From Morchella semilibera (lineage: Eukaryota > Ascomycota > Pezizomycetes > Pezizales > Morchellaceae): DNA of 64,000 nucleotides. The notes beneath the pieces are model-generated. The model worked only from the letters and a program-made list of their open reading frames with translations. It searched no databases and was not told the origin of the DNA. Numbering within the stretch: position 1 is the first letter of the stretch; the number at the start of each line of letters is the position of its first letter. The DNA lies in assembly GCA_009192285.1 (NCBI GenBank), contig CM018603.1, positions 3,278,588 through 3,342,587 on the forward strand, read 5' to 3'. Shown here piece by piece: positions 33,227 to 45,064 of the stretch. The translations under genes and the position numbers were made by a program.

Positions 33227-35988
33227 ATGCCTGAGAAGGTACCTACCACCGACGCGGCGCCTCCACCCAGCAAGAAGCGAAAGCAGTCGCCCCTCTCCAC
33301 ATCTCCCTTCGACCCCCCCACCACACAATCAACAATCCCAACCCTATTCCTCCAGTCCAACAACCCCACCTGCAAACGTCCGCGCTCAAAGTCCAGCACC
33401 CCAACCCCCACCCCCACCCCCGCTCCGCCCCCCGCTCCCACCACAATAATCACTCAGGCCACCATGCTAAACTTCCCCACCACCGCTCCCACCATCATCG
33501 ACCTGACGGATAGTCCCCCGCGGCCGCCAGCACCACCACCACCACCAGCAGCAATGGCCCGTCCACCCCCGTTTCAACCGCATGCCGGCGGAGCGCGCAA
33601 GCTGCAGATCAAGAACCTGCGGAAGTCAGGGCGCGGAGACCCCGAGGCCTATTTCAGCGCGACTTGGGCATCGTTGGAGGCAGCATTGGCAGCTATATTT
33701 GCTGGGCAAAGGATTACGGCGAGCTTGGAGGAGCTCTACCGGGGCACGGAGAACATCTGTCGTGCAGAGAGGGGCCCACAGCTGGCCGAGAGGCTGAGGA
33801 GTAAGATGGGTGAGTATGTGGGTGGGGCGCTGAAGGCCGAGATTGTGGGGAGGGCGGGCAGTAGCGCGGATGAGACGGTCAAGGCCATTGAGACCGCTTG
33901 GACAAAGTGGAATGAGCAGCTGGTAGGTTCCCTCTGTGCGTGGGGGGGGGATTGGGGTTTCTGACATTTGCTTCATAGGGAGTGATTCGGTCTATATTTT
34001 TATACCTGGACAGGTCGTATCTGCTTCCCTCGGCAAGGGAGAAGCCTATAGAAGCTATAGGACTAGATCTCTTTAGACAACATATCGCTACAGACCCCAA
34101 CCTAGAGCCAATGTTCCTCCGCGGCATATTCGCCCTCTTCGAGAACGATCGCCGCAACGAGGGCCAGACGCACAATATCCATCTCCTTTCCTGCATCCGC
34201 ATGATCTCGAGCCTGGGTATGTACAGTTACGGCTTCGAGCCGCAATTCATCGTCTTCTCGCGGGCATACTTTGCCCGCCTCGGCGCCGACGACTCGCAGA
34301 GCCAATCGCTCTCATCCTACCTCAAAAACACCACAAAACAGCTAGAGCGGGAGACTGCGCGCTGTGACCGCTTCAACCTCGAACACTCGACCAAGCGCGA
34401 CCTCATCGCTGTCATCGAGGACGAAATGGTACGCAAGCGCCTCCCCATCCTCACGGATGGAGCCAGCGTCGGTGCCCTCCTCACCAATCGCGACGAGCAC
34501 TCCCTCAGCCTCCTGTACACGCTGCTCTCGCGCGTCGGCTCCGCCGGCGATGCCCTCCGTCCCGCCTGGGAATCTCATATCACTACCACGGGCACGGCCA
34601 TTGTGCACGACGACGCCCGCACAGAAGAGATGGTGCCGCGCCTGTTGCAGTTCAAGCACGCGCTTGACCAGCTTCTCCTACGCTCTTTCCACAAGTGCGA
34701 AACGCTTGGCTATGCCCTTCGCGAGGCTTTTGCAAAGTTCATCAACGCGCGGCGGCCGGGAGTGTCCTCGGCGGCCAACAGCAAGCCCGCAGAGATGATC
34801 GCCAAGTTCGTCGACCTCCTCCTACGCACAGGGACAAAGGGTCTTCCGACCACGACCTCGCCGGAGCTGTGCACACTCGCCGCACAGGCCGGCGACGACG
34901 ACGCACAGCTGGCCTTCATGCTCGAGTGGGTACTGGACCTGTTCCGCTTCATCCAGGGCAAAGATGTGTTCGAGGCGTTCTACAAGAAGGACCTTGCCCG
35001 GCGCCTCCTCATGGGGCGCAGCGCCAGCGCCGACGCAGAACGCATGATGCTCTCCAAGCTCAAGACGGAATGCGGCGCGGGGTTCACGCACAACCTCGAG
35101 GGCATGTTCAAGGACGTAGACCTGTCACGGGAAGCCGTCGCCTCCTTCAAGTCGTCCCACCGCGGCGCCTCCCTCCCCCTCGATCTCTACGTCAACATCC
35201 TCTCCGCCTCGGCATGGCCAACATACCCCGAAGTGCCGCTCGAGATCCCCGCCGACCTCGCCTCCTACACGGCCTCCTTCGATGAATTCTACGTCGCCAA
35301 GCACTCTGGCCGCAAGCTCGTCTGGCGCCACAACCTCTCCCACTGCGTCCTCAAGGCGTCCTTCCCCAACGGCAACAAGGAGCTCGTCCTCTCCGCCTTC
35401 CAGGCCGTGGTCCTCCTCCTCTTCAACGATGCCCCCGCCGGCACACCACTCTCCTTCCGCGAGCTCCAGGCGGCAACAAAGCTGCCCGAGGACCAGCTGG
35501 CACGCACCCTGCAGAGCATGGCCTGCGCGAAGCACCGCGTGCTGGCAAAGAGCCCGCGCGGCCGCGACGTCGCCCCTACGGACCGCTTCATCGTCAACAC
35601 GGCCTTCAGCGACCCAAAATTCCGCGTAAAGATCAACCAGATCCAGCTCAAGGAGACCAAGGAGGAGAACAGAGAGACGCACGAGGGCGTGACGAGGGAT
35701 AGGCAGTACGAGACCCAGGCCGCAATCATAAGGATCATGAAGGGGCGGAAGCAGATTAGGCATGCGGAGCTGGTGGCGGGCGTCATTGACCAGACGAAGA
35801 ATAGGGGCGTGTTGGATGTGGTGGATATTAAGAAGAATATTGAGAGGTTGGTTTTTTTTTCCTTCTTTCCCCCCCCCCCCTAATTCGAGGAGATGGATGG
35901 CGGCTAATGAGTGTGAAATAAAAACAGGTTGATTGATAAAGAGTACATGGAGCGCGTGAAGGACAATGTCTACGTCTACCTTGCGTAG
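33227..35988 (+). CDS. cul4: Cullin-4, scaffold of CRL4 ubiquitin ligase
   Basis: Cul4 (Pcu4) pairs with Ddb1 and Rbx1 to form CRL4 ligases acting in DNA replication, repair and chromatin. Exon 1 (33227-33922) has a disordered Pro/Ser/Thr N-terminus with basic KKRK-type stretches, then the first cullin repeat (LQIKNLRKSGRGDPEAYFSA). A 56-bp intron joins in phase 0 to exon 2 (33979-35846), and an 81-bp intron (CTAAT branch) joins in phase 2 to a 61-bp last exon ending EYMERVKDNVYVYLA. The cullin-homology region includes AFYKKDLARRLLMGRSASAD, and the neddylation site IIRIMKGRK places the target Lys at about 820. The total is 874 residues. The motif IQLKETKEE before the winged-helix domain and the N-terminal extension favour Cul4 over Cul1 or Cul3. 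It is GC-rich and intact. Confidence 0.93.
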
Positions 35989-36156
35989 CTTTCCAGCTCT
36001 CGTAGACACTTATTTTTTTTTTCTTTCCGTTTTTTTTTATCATCATCATTATGGGATGGGGCGGCGTATACCTTTTATTTTTATTTTATTTATCTCTTTC
36101 TCTCCAACTTCCCCCTTTTTCGCCGCCTGTTTTTGTTGTGTGTGTATGTGTGGCAG

Positions 36157-36173
36157 GCATGGACTATCACTCG
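36157..36173 (-). repeat. 17-bp dispersed element, copy 9
   Basis: Minus strand reads CGAGTGATAGTCCATGC. It lies 170 bp downstream of cul4. Confidence 0.75.
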
Positions 36174-36322
36174 GTGGATGGATATATATATATATATACA
36201 TCATATATATAAACAAAGGTAAAGCAAAAAAAAAAAAACCACCTATGTACACTTACGTACGGATACATGTAGCTTGGTGGTGGTGGTGGAGATAAGGGTT
36301 TTGTAGCTTTCCGCGGGGCAAG

Positions 36323-36339
36323 TCATGGCGTATCACTCG
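36323..36339 (-). repeat. 17-bp dispersed element, copy 10
   Basis: Minus strand reads CGAGTGATACGCCATGA, 150 bp from copy 9 and in the same orientation. Confidence 0.75.
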
Positions 36340-37075
36340 GTGCCAAGAAGGTACGTGGGTTGGATGGTGGCCGCGGATCGGAAGTGGGAGGGAGGGGGGC
36401 CTGTTTTGTATTTAAGTATGCAGGGCTCGGAATTGGAGCTGTAGATGGCGTGTTTTTGACTCGTGCGTGAGGATTGTTTTGCGTGAGGACTGATAAGGGA
36501 TGGGGGGGGGGGTAAAGAATGGTTGGCACTCGCTCGACCAACTATGTAGTAAGTAGCTGAGGAACAGGAATATATATAAAATCTGTGTTCAGGGGAGGCT
36601 GATTGTTGGAATTTATGAAGTCCATAGTATCTTCGACCAACTGACAGCCCCGAATCTTGCTGACAGCCGACGAACGGACAGTATAAGCATGCGTTTAACA
36701 GACAGAAGAGAGTGTCTAAGTGCCCTTTGGCTGGTAAAGCATATGTGGCCTCCTAGCCTCCGAAGTAATGAAGGTGTCCCACAACGTGGTAGTTATTACT
36801 CTTCATCCTGTGTGATGTAGGCCATCTGTTCCAGTGTCTTCGCCCCCTCCCCGCAAGCTTGGTAACAGGTACACTGTACCTACATTCAAGCACTAAAAGT
36901 TACAAGAATAGATAAACGACATGTATATGTGTAGTCCATCTCTCTCCCATCACCGCCTCTGGCATCTCTCAGGGGCGGCGGCGGCGGCGGCGGCGGATGG
37001 CACTTTTCACCCCCATACATGTACATGCTCTAGCCCCCCTCCCCCCTTCCCATCATCGGCGTCTAGCTTCCTACC

Positions 37076-37884
37076 CTACAGGACGACATACTCCTCTTCA
37101 TCCACATCGGGGGGCCTCTCCAGCTTCTCCATCTCCTCCAATGACCGGACAACTACCGTCCACTCCTTTGGGCCATCCTCGTCCCAGATTCCGTCCTCCT
37201 CGCCCGTGCGCTGGAGCCTAGCAAACTTTTCCACCCCTTTTCCAAGCAGGTAGGCTGCCCGGTCCTAGAGAGTGCCGTAGGATTAACCAAGCTATTTATA
37301 TAGACAGGCAATGGGGGGTTGGGATTGGGATTGGGGGCTAATGTACTAGAAGGGTGAGGCTCTTGACGGACTCCCAGGACTCGCCGTCAAAGCTGGATGC
37401 AAGAAAGTGCCCTTCATCTTCTCTATAGGGGTTTATGCGCGGGGTCTGTTGGTCAGCGTGGGGGCCCGTATATATATGTGCGCCGCGACAGGGCTTGGGG
37501 GGATGCTTACCTCTATTATGATGCCGTATGTGAGGCGGGGGAGGTAACGCTGTGGGGGGACGATGCGCCCCGTCTCCTGCACGATGGCCGGCCCAGTGGT
37601 CATTGGGTTAGTGTTCTGTATCATCACTCATGGATAGCCAGACGGGGTGATTGTGACAAAATGTGTAACTATCTAAGTATCTATGGACCTACGTCGACTT
37701 TGATGTCATTCCTGATGACGGTTGTGTCTTCTGGGTTTTCATCCCCTTCTCCCACTTCCTGCCCGTCCTTCTTACTCTTTTTGTTTGTCCCATTGCCCCG
37801 TTGCGGCTGCGGCCGCGGCCACTTGGTTGTGATGGAGCTGGCTGTGGTGGCCATGGTCTTGGAGCCGGAGCTGGTGGAGGTCAT
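37076..37884 (-). CDS. Four-exon gene, unknown 181-residue protein
   Basis: I do not recognise this protein. It is supported by four phase-0 exons with good signals: 37884-37693, 37576-37511, 37445-37347 and 37264-37076. The introns are 116 bp (CACTAAC branch), 65 bp and 82 bp. The N-terminus (about 60 residues) is Ser/Thr- then Lys/Asp-rich and looks disordered. The spliced middle reads VPPQRYLPRLTYGIIIE then NPYREDEGHFLASSFDGE. The C-terminal part has DRAAYLLGKGVEKFARLQ, an acidic WDEDGPKEW stretch and VVVRSLEEMEKLERPPDVDE. No membrane segment or signal peptide is seen. Consistent frame across three introns is the main argument that it is real. It is convergent with cul4. Confidence 0.65.
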
Positions 37885-38474
37885 GGTTTAATGCATGTAT
37901 CTAGTAAGGAGCGTATTGGGGTAATTAATTAAGGAGCGTAGGGGGTAATTAATTTAATGAACGTTTTTATGTGAGTGTAGTCGTGATGTTGTAGATAGAA
38001 TGGAGAGAGGGGGGAATGGGGGCGCTCTATTTATCGCGTGTGTTTAACTACATCATCATGTGTGTACCAAGTACATAGCTGGTGCGATCTGGCTCTTCTT
38101 CCCTAGCTACATGAAGCTTAACTAAGTACAATGTCTCTCCCCCCCTTCCCCCGAGTCTATCTATTGATATATTCGGTGGGGGAACTTTTAGATTTGATCT
38201 CGCAATAACCGAAGTGTGTTTCAATATCCATTATACGTGGATATCAAGGTTATACCAGTTGAGCATAAGTGGCCTGTATATCCTTGGATTTTATATCCGT
38301 ATGTACACACAACATTTAAATGCAGCTAACTACATGTAGCTTATCTAGGGCCCGCGGAACAATCCCTTAGCTCGAAAAACACCGATCACGACGAGGCCTA
38401 ACACCGCGCATATGAGATGTACTGGTATTGTCTACACGGGTGGATAGTACGAGGTACGTACAGAGGGATGAGCG

Positions 38475-38491
38475 TCATGGGTGGTCACTCG
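38475..38491 (-). repeat. 17-bp dispersed element, copy 11
   Basis: Minus strand reads CGAGTGACCACCCATGA. Confidence 0.75.
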
Positions 38492-38750
38492 GCTATAGAG
38501 ACAAGGATCAGCCATGTAGGCGCAAGATGTGATATGTAGACAGGCTTCTTCTTCGACTCCCCATGTGGCCAGTGGAAAGATGTGCCAAACCGCTGGCGCT
38601 CTATGCCAGACACCGTCGCACACACGGTTTTTAGGCGAGTAGAGGCGTGGAATGGCCGTGACGGGAGGTCCTTGGGCTTTGAGGTATCGCAACGACCAGC
38701 ATCCGCTATATACAATGTACCATGCATCTGTTATAAGGTTTATACTTTGT

Positions 38751-38815
38751 AAGTACATGTAAGTACATGTATATAAAAGAGATCCCGTACAGACATGTAA
38801 GCACTTACATGTAGT
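38751..38815. repeat. ACATGTA palindrome cluster
   Basis: Four ACATGTA palindromes in 65 bp, two of them spaced by AAGT as in the clusters near 49.1 and 63.5 kb. Confidence 0.8.
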
Positions 38816-39289
38816 CCCCGGTCAGAAGTCATCACCAAAAATGGCCACCTTCGACACTCTAGTATCATACCGCCAAATCTTGAACGATCAATACATGTAT
38901 GCATATAAACAGTTAAGTGTCTACAGACTTCATCTCCTAAAATTAAATTTTTTGCAAGAGCTGTAGAGATTTTTGTGGGAGTCAGGCCAAGACCTAACTT
39001 GGTTTTGTGTGGGGCTTGGCAAATATTTACAAATTGCTCCAACTCTGAGCAGTTTAGCTCTTTTGATGGTTGTCGAACAGCGTTTAAGCCTATAGATTTA
39101 GACTACATGGATTTATGTATTTCGTTTTAAATCTATCATCTTGGACATTTAGAGCTCCTACTGCTTTGTGAGTAGAGGTCATAATTTGGCAACTTTTGAT
39201 GCCTGTCCAATGATTTATGTCACTGTATTGCAGCAATTGATAAACTCAACCTAGAAGATACGGCCGGAAAAATAATGAAAGAAAAAGAA

Positions 39290-39370
39290 AAAGTTAGTCC
39301 ACCAGGGGTAGGGATCGAACCCACCCCATGCGCGGCTGGGGAACCTCTCCACCACGACCACCCCATTTCC
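39290..39370 (-). other. tRNA-like sequence with pol III-type boxes, probably a degenerate copy
   Basis: The minus strand contains a good B-box/T-loop (GGTTCGATCCC) with a T-arm-like stem. About 38 bp upstream is an A-box-like TGGTCGTGGTGG, and between them a 5-bp stem CCCCA/TGGGG. A T-rich tract (CTTTTTCTTTTTC) follows. The acceptor arm does not pair (CCCTGGT has no partner), and the anticodon loop would have 8 bases. I therefore read it as a tRNA pseudogene or tRNA-derived SINE head, not a working tRNA gene. Confidence 0.35.
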
Positions 39371-39623
39371 ATCCCTCCACAACCACCAGCCCACAGCCTC
39401 TCAACGCATGATGGTAGCGACCCATCTTACCCTTTTAATCTAATCTAGACTCAATCTACATAGCCCTAGTAAACCTTGTAGTCCCAACAATACAAGCTAC
39501 ATCCTACACCACTTCCTGGCTACTACATTGCTTCTCTGCATCTCTCTCCCATAAAAGACCAAGGGCCAGGCAAGTTTTCAACCCTTTCCTGCTATAGAAC
39601 GTATGCACCTGTGTCGCGCATGT

Positions 39624-39727
39624 ACCTGTGCCGAGCACCTTATCTGATCTACATAAGTAATAAAGGCAGAATCTTAGCCACCATTTGGAGTTGATCCTTA
39701 GAGATCAGATACATGCTCGGCACAGGT
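39624..39727. repeat. Imperfect inverted repeat, 26-27 bp arms
   Basis: Left arm 39624-39650 and right arm 39702-39727 are reverse complements except for a few central bases. They share ACCTGTGCCGAGCA and ATCTGATCT, separated by a 51-bp spacer. It could be a small MITE remnant or a hairpin RNA source. Confidence 0.7.
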
Positions 39728-40353
39728 GCACACGGCCTATAACCTCTAGCTAACATGCTCTACCCGGCGTTTGTAGTTTATTATCTACTCAACCGCCGTT
39801 TGCGCGGGCCTGTGCCAATATGATGCCTAGACTTTGGGAGGCATTGAGCCAGCTCAACAACCAACCATATCTGTTGCAGACCCGAATGTTCACAGTTTAC
39901 TGCTGTCCGCGACGATAAATACATGGGTAATCAGCAGATGCATCCTTGATTACTTAGGATACTCAATTCACGAACCCTCCGCTACGTGATTGTCCGTAGT
40001 TGAGGTGCCATATTCAAGGCTGTTCGTGGATATCGGGTGTTTGTGGTTCGGTCAAGGCAGTTATCGGACAATCATTACAGCAGAAACCTCCCAGAGTGCC
40101 ACAGAAAGAATACCAGCTCGATACATCACTAACCCCCCCCCCCCCTTCAAAGCCACTAAAACCGAGACTCGAATCGTACGGATCCAGGCATGTACGGGTA
40201 AGGCCTACTTTTCAGTGTTCGAGGGAAGCAGAGTAGACTCAGAGGCATAGCACCAATAGACACATATTCAAGCTTATCTGAGCTTTGTTTGGGGGATATG
40301 GGGGTTAGTTTAAGACCGATAAACTACTACTCTACCCAAGCCCACCCCCAAGG

Positions 40354-40370
40354 CGAGTGATACTTCATGA
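40354..40370 (+). repeat. 17-bp dispersed element, copy 12
   Basis: Reads CGAGTGATACTTCATGA. Confidence 0.75.
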
Positions 40371-41943
40371 GCACACTTGCAGCAGTCACTAGACGATTAA
40401 TCATTAAATCTATGGATTTTGTGATTATTGAACCATATTGATAATCCTCACTCACCTACGGAGATATCTCACGTTATTTCCCCCTCTTAGAGGCTAGGGT
40501 TCGACTGAACACAGCAGACAGCGGGCATTGGTACATTGACCCACAAAGCAGGTGTCTTACAATACAATGTACCTACCTACATACATCATATATACTGTAC
40601 AGCTTTACCACTGGATTAAGGACACATACATGTATCAATGCCAAATTATTGGGTATTGGCCTTAAGCGTTTTCAAAGTAATTAGTTTTGGTAACAGATTT
40701 AGGATTCCTCGGTCTTATTGGTGAGTTAGGAAACTTGCTATAACGTTACCCAGGACTCGGGGTTTGTATTGGATTGATTCTTCGGGACTCTCTTGCCATT
40801 GTGGGATTTGGGGTAGTAATGTCTATCCCTTTGGCCGGTAATAGAATAGGGTGGTAAGGTGGTAAGGTGGGGGTTGTGGCCAGACCCTGAGCCGTACGCG
40901 TAAGGTTTTCACTTCGCGCACATTGCCTGAGACAACTCACGGAATAGAAATCCAATCGAAACTTTGTACGCAGACAAAGCTTCAATGACTGAGACTAGAT
41001 ACTACGCAAGCCCCTTCCTGTAATCCGGTCTCGGCCACAAGCCCTTACTCTGTGGGCGCCTAGAGATCCAAGTAACAAATAGCTCATACATGTACTTACA
41101 TGTACTCATCCACCACTAAAGCCGTCGGGCTACCCGCTATCATGTGAGCCTCGCCATGTATCCACCTCCGCCCCCGCCTCCGGCCCACTGTCGTCCCTCC
41201 TGTGCCACTACTACACAGGGTTAGGGCTACGGCGGAGTTAAAAATAAGCAGCACCGCCACCGGCGCAGGGGACCCATCGATCCAGATCTAGATCAAACGT
41301 TTTTGTTCCCCACCCCTGCGCATCAAACCTGTGTTCCAGATAGAGCTCAAACACCCTTTTACTCCGGGGATTACACACAGAGAGAATCCCGGGGGGACGT
41401 TTACCAGAATTCCAGCCGGTAGCCATGACAAATGCCGACGTTCCTGCTTGCTGCACAGATTACTACTTTACCTGGTGAAGGGGACCTGGAGATGGAATAA
41501 ACAAGTCCCAATTCTCCCCGGTCCGGAAGAGGAACAAGCTAGGTGTGAGGTGAAGGTAAAGGAACGCATTTGTGTGGTAGGGGATATGTAGGGTAAAACA
41601 TCGGATGGCCGGGGATAATAAGCACAGCATAGCAAACATACCAACCCGATTCCGGGGCACATCATTCCCCGAAGAATCCCCAGCGCATAAGCCCAGCACA
41701 AGCGAGCAGGTCCATACGGATGCATTATTTCTCGTGTGACCAGTACACCTTATCCTCGTGAATATGATGCGGTAGCAATCAGGAGATATAATAGATATAA
41801 TAAATTATGGCTATAGCGGCACTTGGATCTGAGTAATTGGAATTAACGATTCGGGATTTTCGGCTCTGGGAATGTCCAAGCCTGAGCAGGTGAAGAGATC
41901 ATCAGATTTGCACATGGAGATATAAGGTAAAATAAAATAGATA

Positions 41944-42070
41944 TAGAGCGGTGGAGGGTCGGGCGAGAGGGAGGGTATGGCGGGGCTTGGCACTTTTTAC
42001 TAGTTAGAATTCCCATTCGTGAGCCAAGCCCCGCCATACCCTCCCTCTCGCCCGACCCTCCACCGCTCTA
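41944..42070. repeat. Perfect 48-bp inverted repeat with 31-bp spacer
   Basis: Arms 41944-41991 and 42023-42070 are exact reverse complements over 48 bp. They are strongly purine/pyrimidine-skewed (GGTGGAGGGTCGGGCGAGAG in the left arm) and sit in AT-rich surroundings. The spacer is AT-rich. Complementarity stops sharply on both sides. About 450 bp separates it from the 3' end of the arrestin gene. Confidence 0.97.
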
Positions 42071-42520
42071 CCAAGTGCACAACTAAAGTAAATAATAAGT
42101 AGATATATACAGCTTTAAAACAGAAAGAAAAGAAGACTCCCGCTAGTACCTACATAAACTGCACATACTACAGTGGGTATACTCTATATATGAATAGATA
42201 ATCAGGTGAAATAAGAAAATCGACAAAAGAAATTAGCGACCAAGAGTAAAGACATTTATAGTAAAATTGCATGACCCAATCCATCCACCAAAGCCAGGAC
42301 CCAATTTTAAACTTATTCCAACCGTACCGAAAAGAAAAGCCGATTTATATAATCCACAAGTTGACAAAAGAAAAAAACCCGTAAGGACTGCAAACCTATC
42401 TGTGTAACCGTTATGAAAATGCAAGAATAACACCTAAAACCCAAAGGAAAAGTTCATAAAATCGTCATCTCCTACCCAAACAAAGAATCCAACCCTGTAG
42501 ATTCCAACCATAAACGTTTT

Positions 42521-45064
42521 CTAGTGTCCTGGTAATCCAATCGGCATCCAGCTTCTCCTCTCATCCATACTCCTTGCAATCCTCCCTCCAGGTGTCAAAG
42601 GGGGCATCAATCTCCTCTGCGTAGCCTGTCCGCCATCATCTTCTTCGTCTGAAACATCGCCCGCGGTCTCATCTGCAAGTCTCTGGAAGTAATCCGCAAG
42701 TCCTCCGTTCGAAACCACAGAATCGTACCGTGGAGGAGGTGTTACAAGTGGCGGCGGGGCGACGTCGTGATCGAACGGAGGTGGTTGATATGAAGGCACT
42801 CTGATAAGGTGCATTGGCCTTGATGCAGTGCTGTTGGGGTCAAAAGGTGGCGGGCTGTCATTTGCAGACCCGGCCAATGTTAAACTTGAGCTCCTTGATG
42901 AGGAAATTGTAGGGGTTGCCTCCCTGGGCGAGTTTCGGCGACTAAGAGGTGGGCAGGTGCAGGTACCACCAGTATTTTGGCCCGAATTATTGCTGTCGTA
43001 GGCCGGAAGGTCGGTGTTTTCTCCGGCTGCACGACATGAGAGAATATGGAACGGGGAATCAATAGAGATTTCAAAATGACGGCGCTTTGTGGGGTCCTTA
43101 GGGTCTGTTTTGCTCAGACGCATCACAATCTATAAAGTTTGCGTTAGTTTACGAAACGAGACAAACTATGACGGTAAGGTTCATACCTTAATCCAATGAT
43201 GAACCTGGATATTTTGATATGTAGTATCAAAATGTATCCGGTCCTTCTCCTTCGCGTTACAGCCAGGGAGCTGAACCGAAAACTCCATCTCAGTAGGCCC
43301 AATATTCTGCTCCCCATTCAAATCGCCGAGCAAACTGTCTGTCCCATTCCCGGCATCGATATTTTGTCCTTCCCCAGCAGTCTGGCTTGGGTCAAATCCA
43401 CCTCCAGCAATTACCCTGGCATGCGATCCCGTAAATGTTGATGATGCCGGTCCGTCGGCTCTCTTCTCATATAATTGGACCTTCTTCGTCGGGTCTAATC
43501 GATGCACTTTCTTATTCTTACAAGAATATTCGATGTTCTCCGTGATGAATATTTTGATTCGATGGCACCGGACTTTCGCAAGTGGCGTCAACTTGAACGC
43601 AATGGGGATTTTCGATCCTAGCGGGAAAGATTTGCCGGAGATGACGATGTCATAATGGAGCTGATCCTCCCACGTGCGACTAATCGCAATGGGCTCCGAA
43701 CACTCCAAGCTCGACTCAGCAGGACATCTGATGAGCGTCACATCCTTCTTTCCCACCAATTTTGGTCGAAATGCTCCTGGCCTCTCAATAACACCCTCCA
43801 ACTCATACTTTACAGACCCCATACCCACATCGATCGTCTCTGGTAGACAACTTTCGAGCGGTAACTCAAAGTTGTAGATATAATCACCCGGTTGGAAGAC
43901 TCGGTAGCCGCGTTGTGCCACGGAGCCGCTATTCGGTGATTCGCCTTTGCTGAAACTTCGCGACTGGGAGAGCTGCAGCGATAGGCGGCGCTCTGATGCG
44001 GATCCGGCCATCGCGGGTGTAATGCCAAGGGGGGCTGCAGAGCGTGCCAAGTTTCCAATCGCAGAGGTAAGCGATGGAGTGCTATCACTGGAGCTCTTGT
44101 AAAGCCGACAAGAGTCCGCACAATGACCGACTTCGGCAGTTGCAAACTGGGCATTGAAGAACGGCCATGTATGTTTCATGATCTCCTTCTCCTCCCGATA
44201 CTCGGCTTTCTTTGGCGGGATGCCTAGAATTTTCCGGAATGTCAGTCAACTTCTCCATCGTCATTATTATGGAATATAGGGCTTCTGCAAGTATATACCT
44301 TCTGGCCACTCGGTCGTTGCCTTTCCTTGGAACGTCAAACTAATAACCTTGATCTTCGTCGGTTTCGTTATTCTCAACACCAGACATCCCCGCAACATCG
44401 CCGGTGTCCTATTCGAGTGATCACTCTGGTCGAACCCCTGCAAGAACAACATCGGTTCGGCAAGCTGGATCGTCATCGTAACCGCTCCTCCACTCGTCGC
44501 AGCCTGCGGTTTTTCTGACGTCAACATTCTCGCCGACCTGCAGTCTTGTGAGTTACTGCTCCCGCTTGTCCATGCTGGCGAGAGATGTCCCGTCCTACTG
44601 CTGCAGTTACTGCTACTGTTGCTACTGCTTATTGGCTGCGGCAGCGAAAGGTGCCGGGAATGTGAACCCGAGCGGTGGCCAGGAATGCCAGACATTCCAC
44701 CACCCATTGCTCTCGAAACTCGCATTTTGGAAGATGAGGACTGTGAGGGTTCCTGTGACTTCCGGCTGCCTGAAAACGAAGACGTTGTCGAAACGGCGTG
44801 GGCAAACAATCGTTTCGCGACCGCTGAAGGGGTCCTCTGTATCCGCCTAGCAATCGACTCCGCCGAGCTGTAGAATTGCTGTGAGGACGACGACGCTGAG
44901 GATGAGCTTTGTGTAGGAAGCTGCGCGTGGCTTCTCCGTCGTGAAGCTCTTCGAGTACTGCAGGCAGAAGTTCGGGTGTTTGGTCGGCCTGGGTGTGTGG
45001 CGGAACTAGTATTTGTAAATGCGGGGGGGTTCTGGGCGGCGTGAATAACTGTAGATGTCATCAT
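42521..45064 (-). CDS. Arrestin-related trafficking adaptor (Rod1/CreD/Aly-like)
   Basis: These adaptors recruit the Rsp5-type ubiquitin ligase to plasma-membrane transporters for endocytosis. Exon 1 (45064-44299) encodes a long Ser-rich basic N-terminus and the first arrestin strands (MTIQLAEPMLFLQGF, KIKVISLTFQGKATTEWPEG). A 75-bp intron joins in phase 1 to exon 2 (44223-43187), giving TEWPEGIPPKKAEYREEKEI and KHTWPFFNAQF. Exon 2 carries the rest of the arrestin N domain (FQPGDYIYNFELPLESCLPE) and the C domain (HYDIVISGKSFPLGSKIPIA). A 57-bp intron (ACTAAC branch) joins in phase 0 to exon 3 (43129-42521). The tail contains PPRY (about 733-736), a PPxY motif for WW domains, and LPAY (642-645). 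The total is 803 residues. Which Art subfamily it belongs to is uncertain. Confidence 0.9.

Larger units (their letters stand above)
35989..37075. other. Convergent intergenic region, cul4 to the four-exon gene
   Basis: No gene is visible. It holds poly-T and TA-rich tracts (36010-36210), a (GGC)n run at about 36973-36996, and two 17-bp dispersed elements (36157-36173 and 36323-36339). Confidence 0.6.
37885..42520. other. Long gene-poor region (4.6 kb) rich in noncoding structure
   Basis: No supported gene. It contains two 17-bp elements (38475-38491 and 40354-40370), TACATGTA clusters (38751-38815), a tRNA-like sequence (about 39290-39370), an imperfect inverted repeat (39624-39727), a 13-C run at about 40133-40145 and the perfect 48-bp inverted repeat at 41944-42070. 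Confidence 0.6.

Noticed and set aside
39290-39370. Functional tRNA gene
   Set aside because: The acceptor stem does not pair and the anticodon loop would have eight bases, so I call it tRNA-like only.
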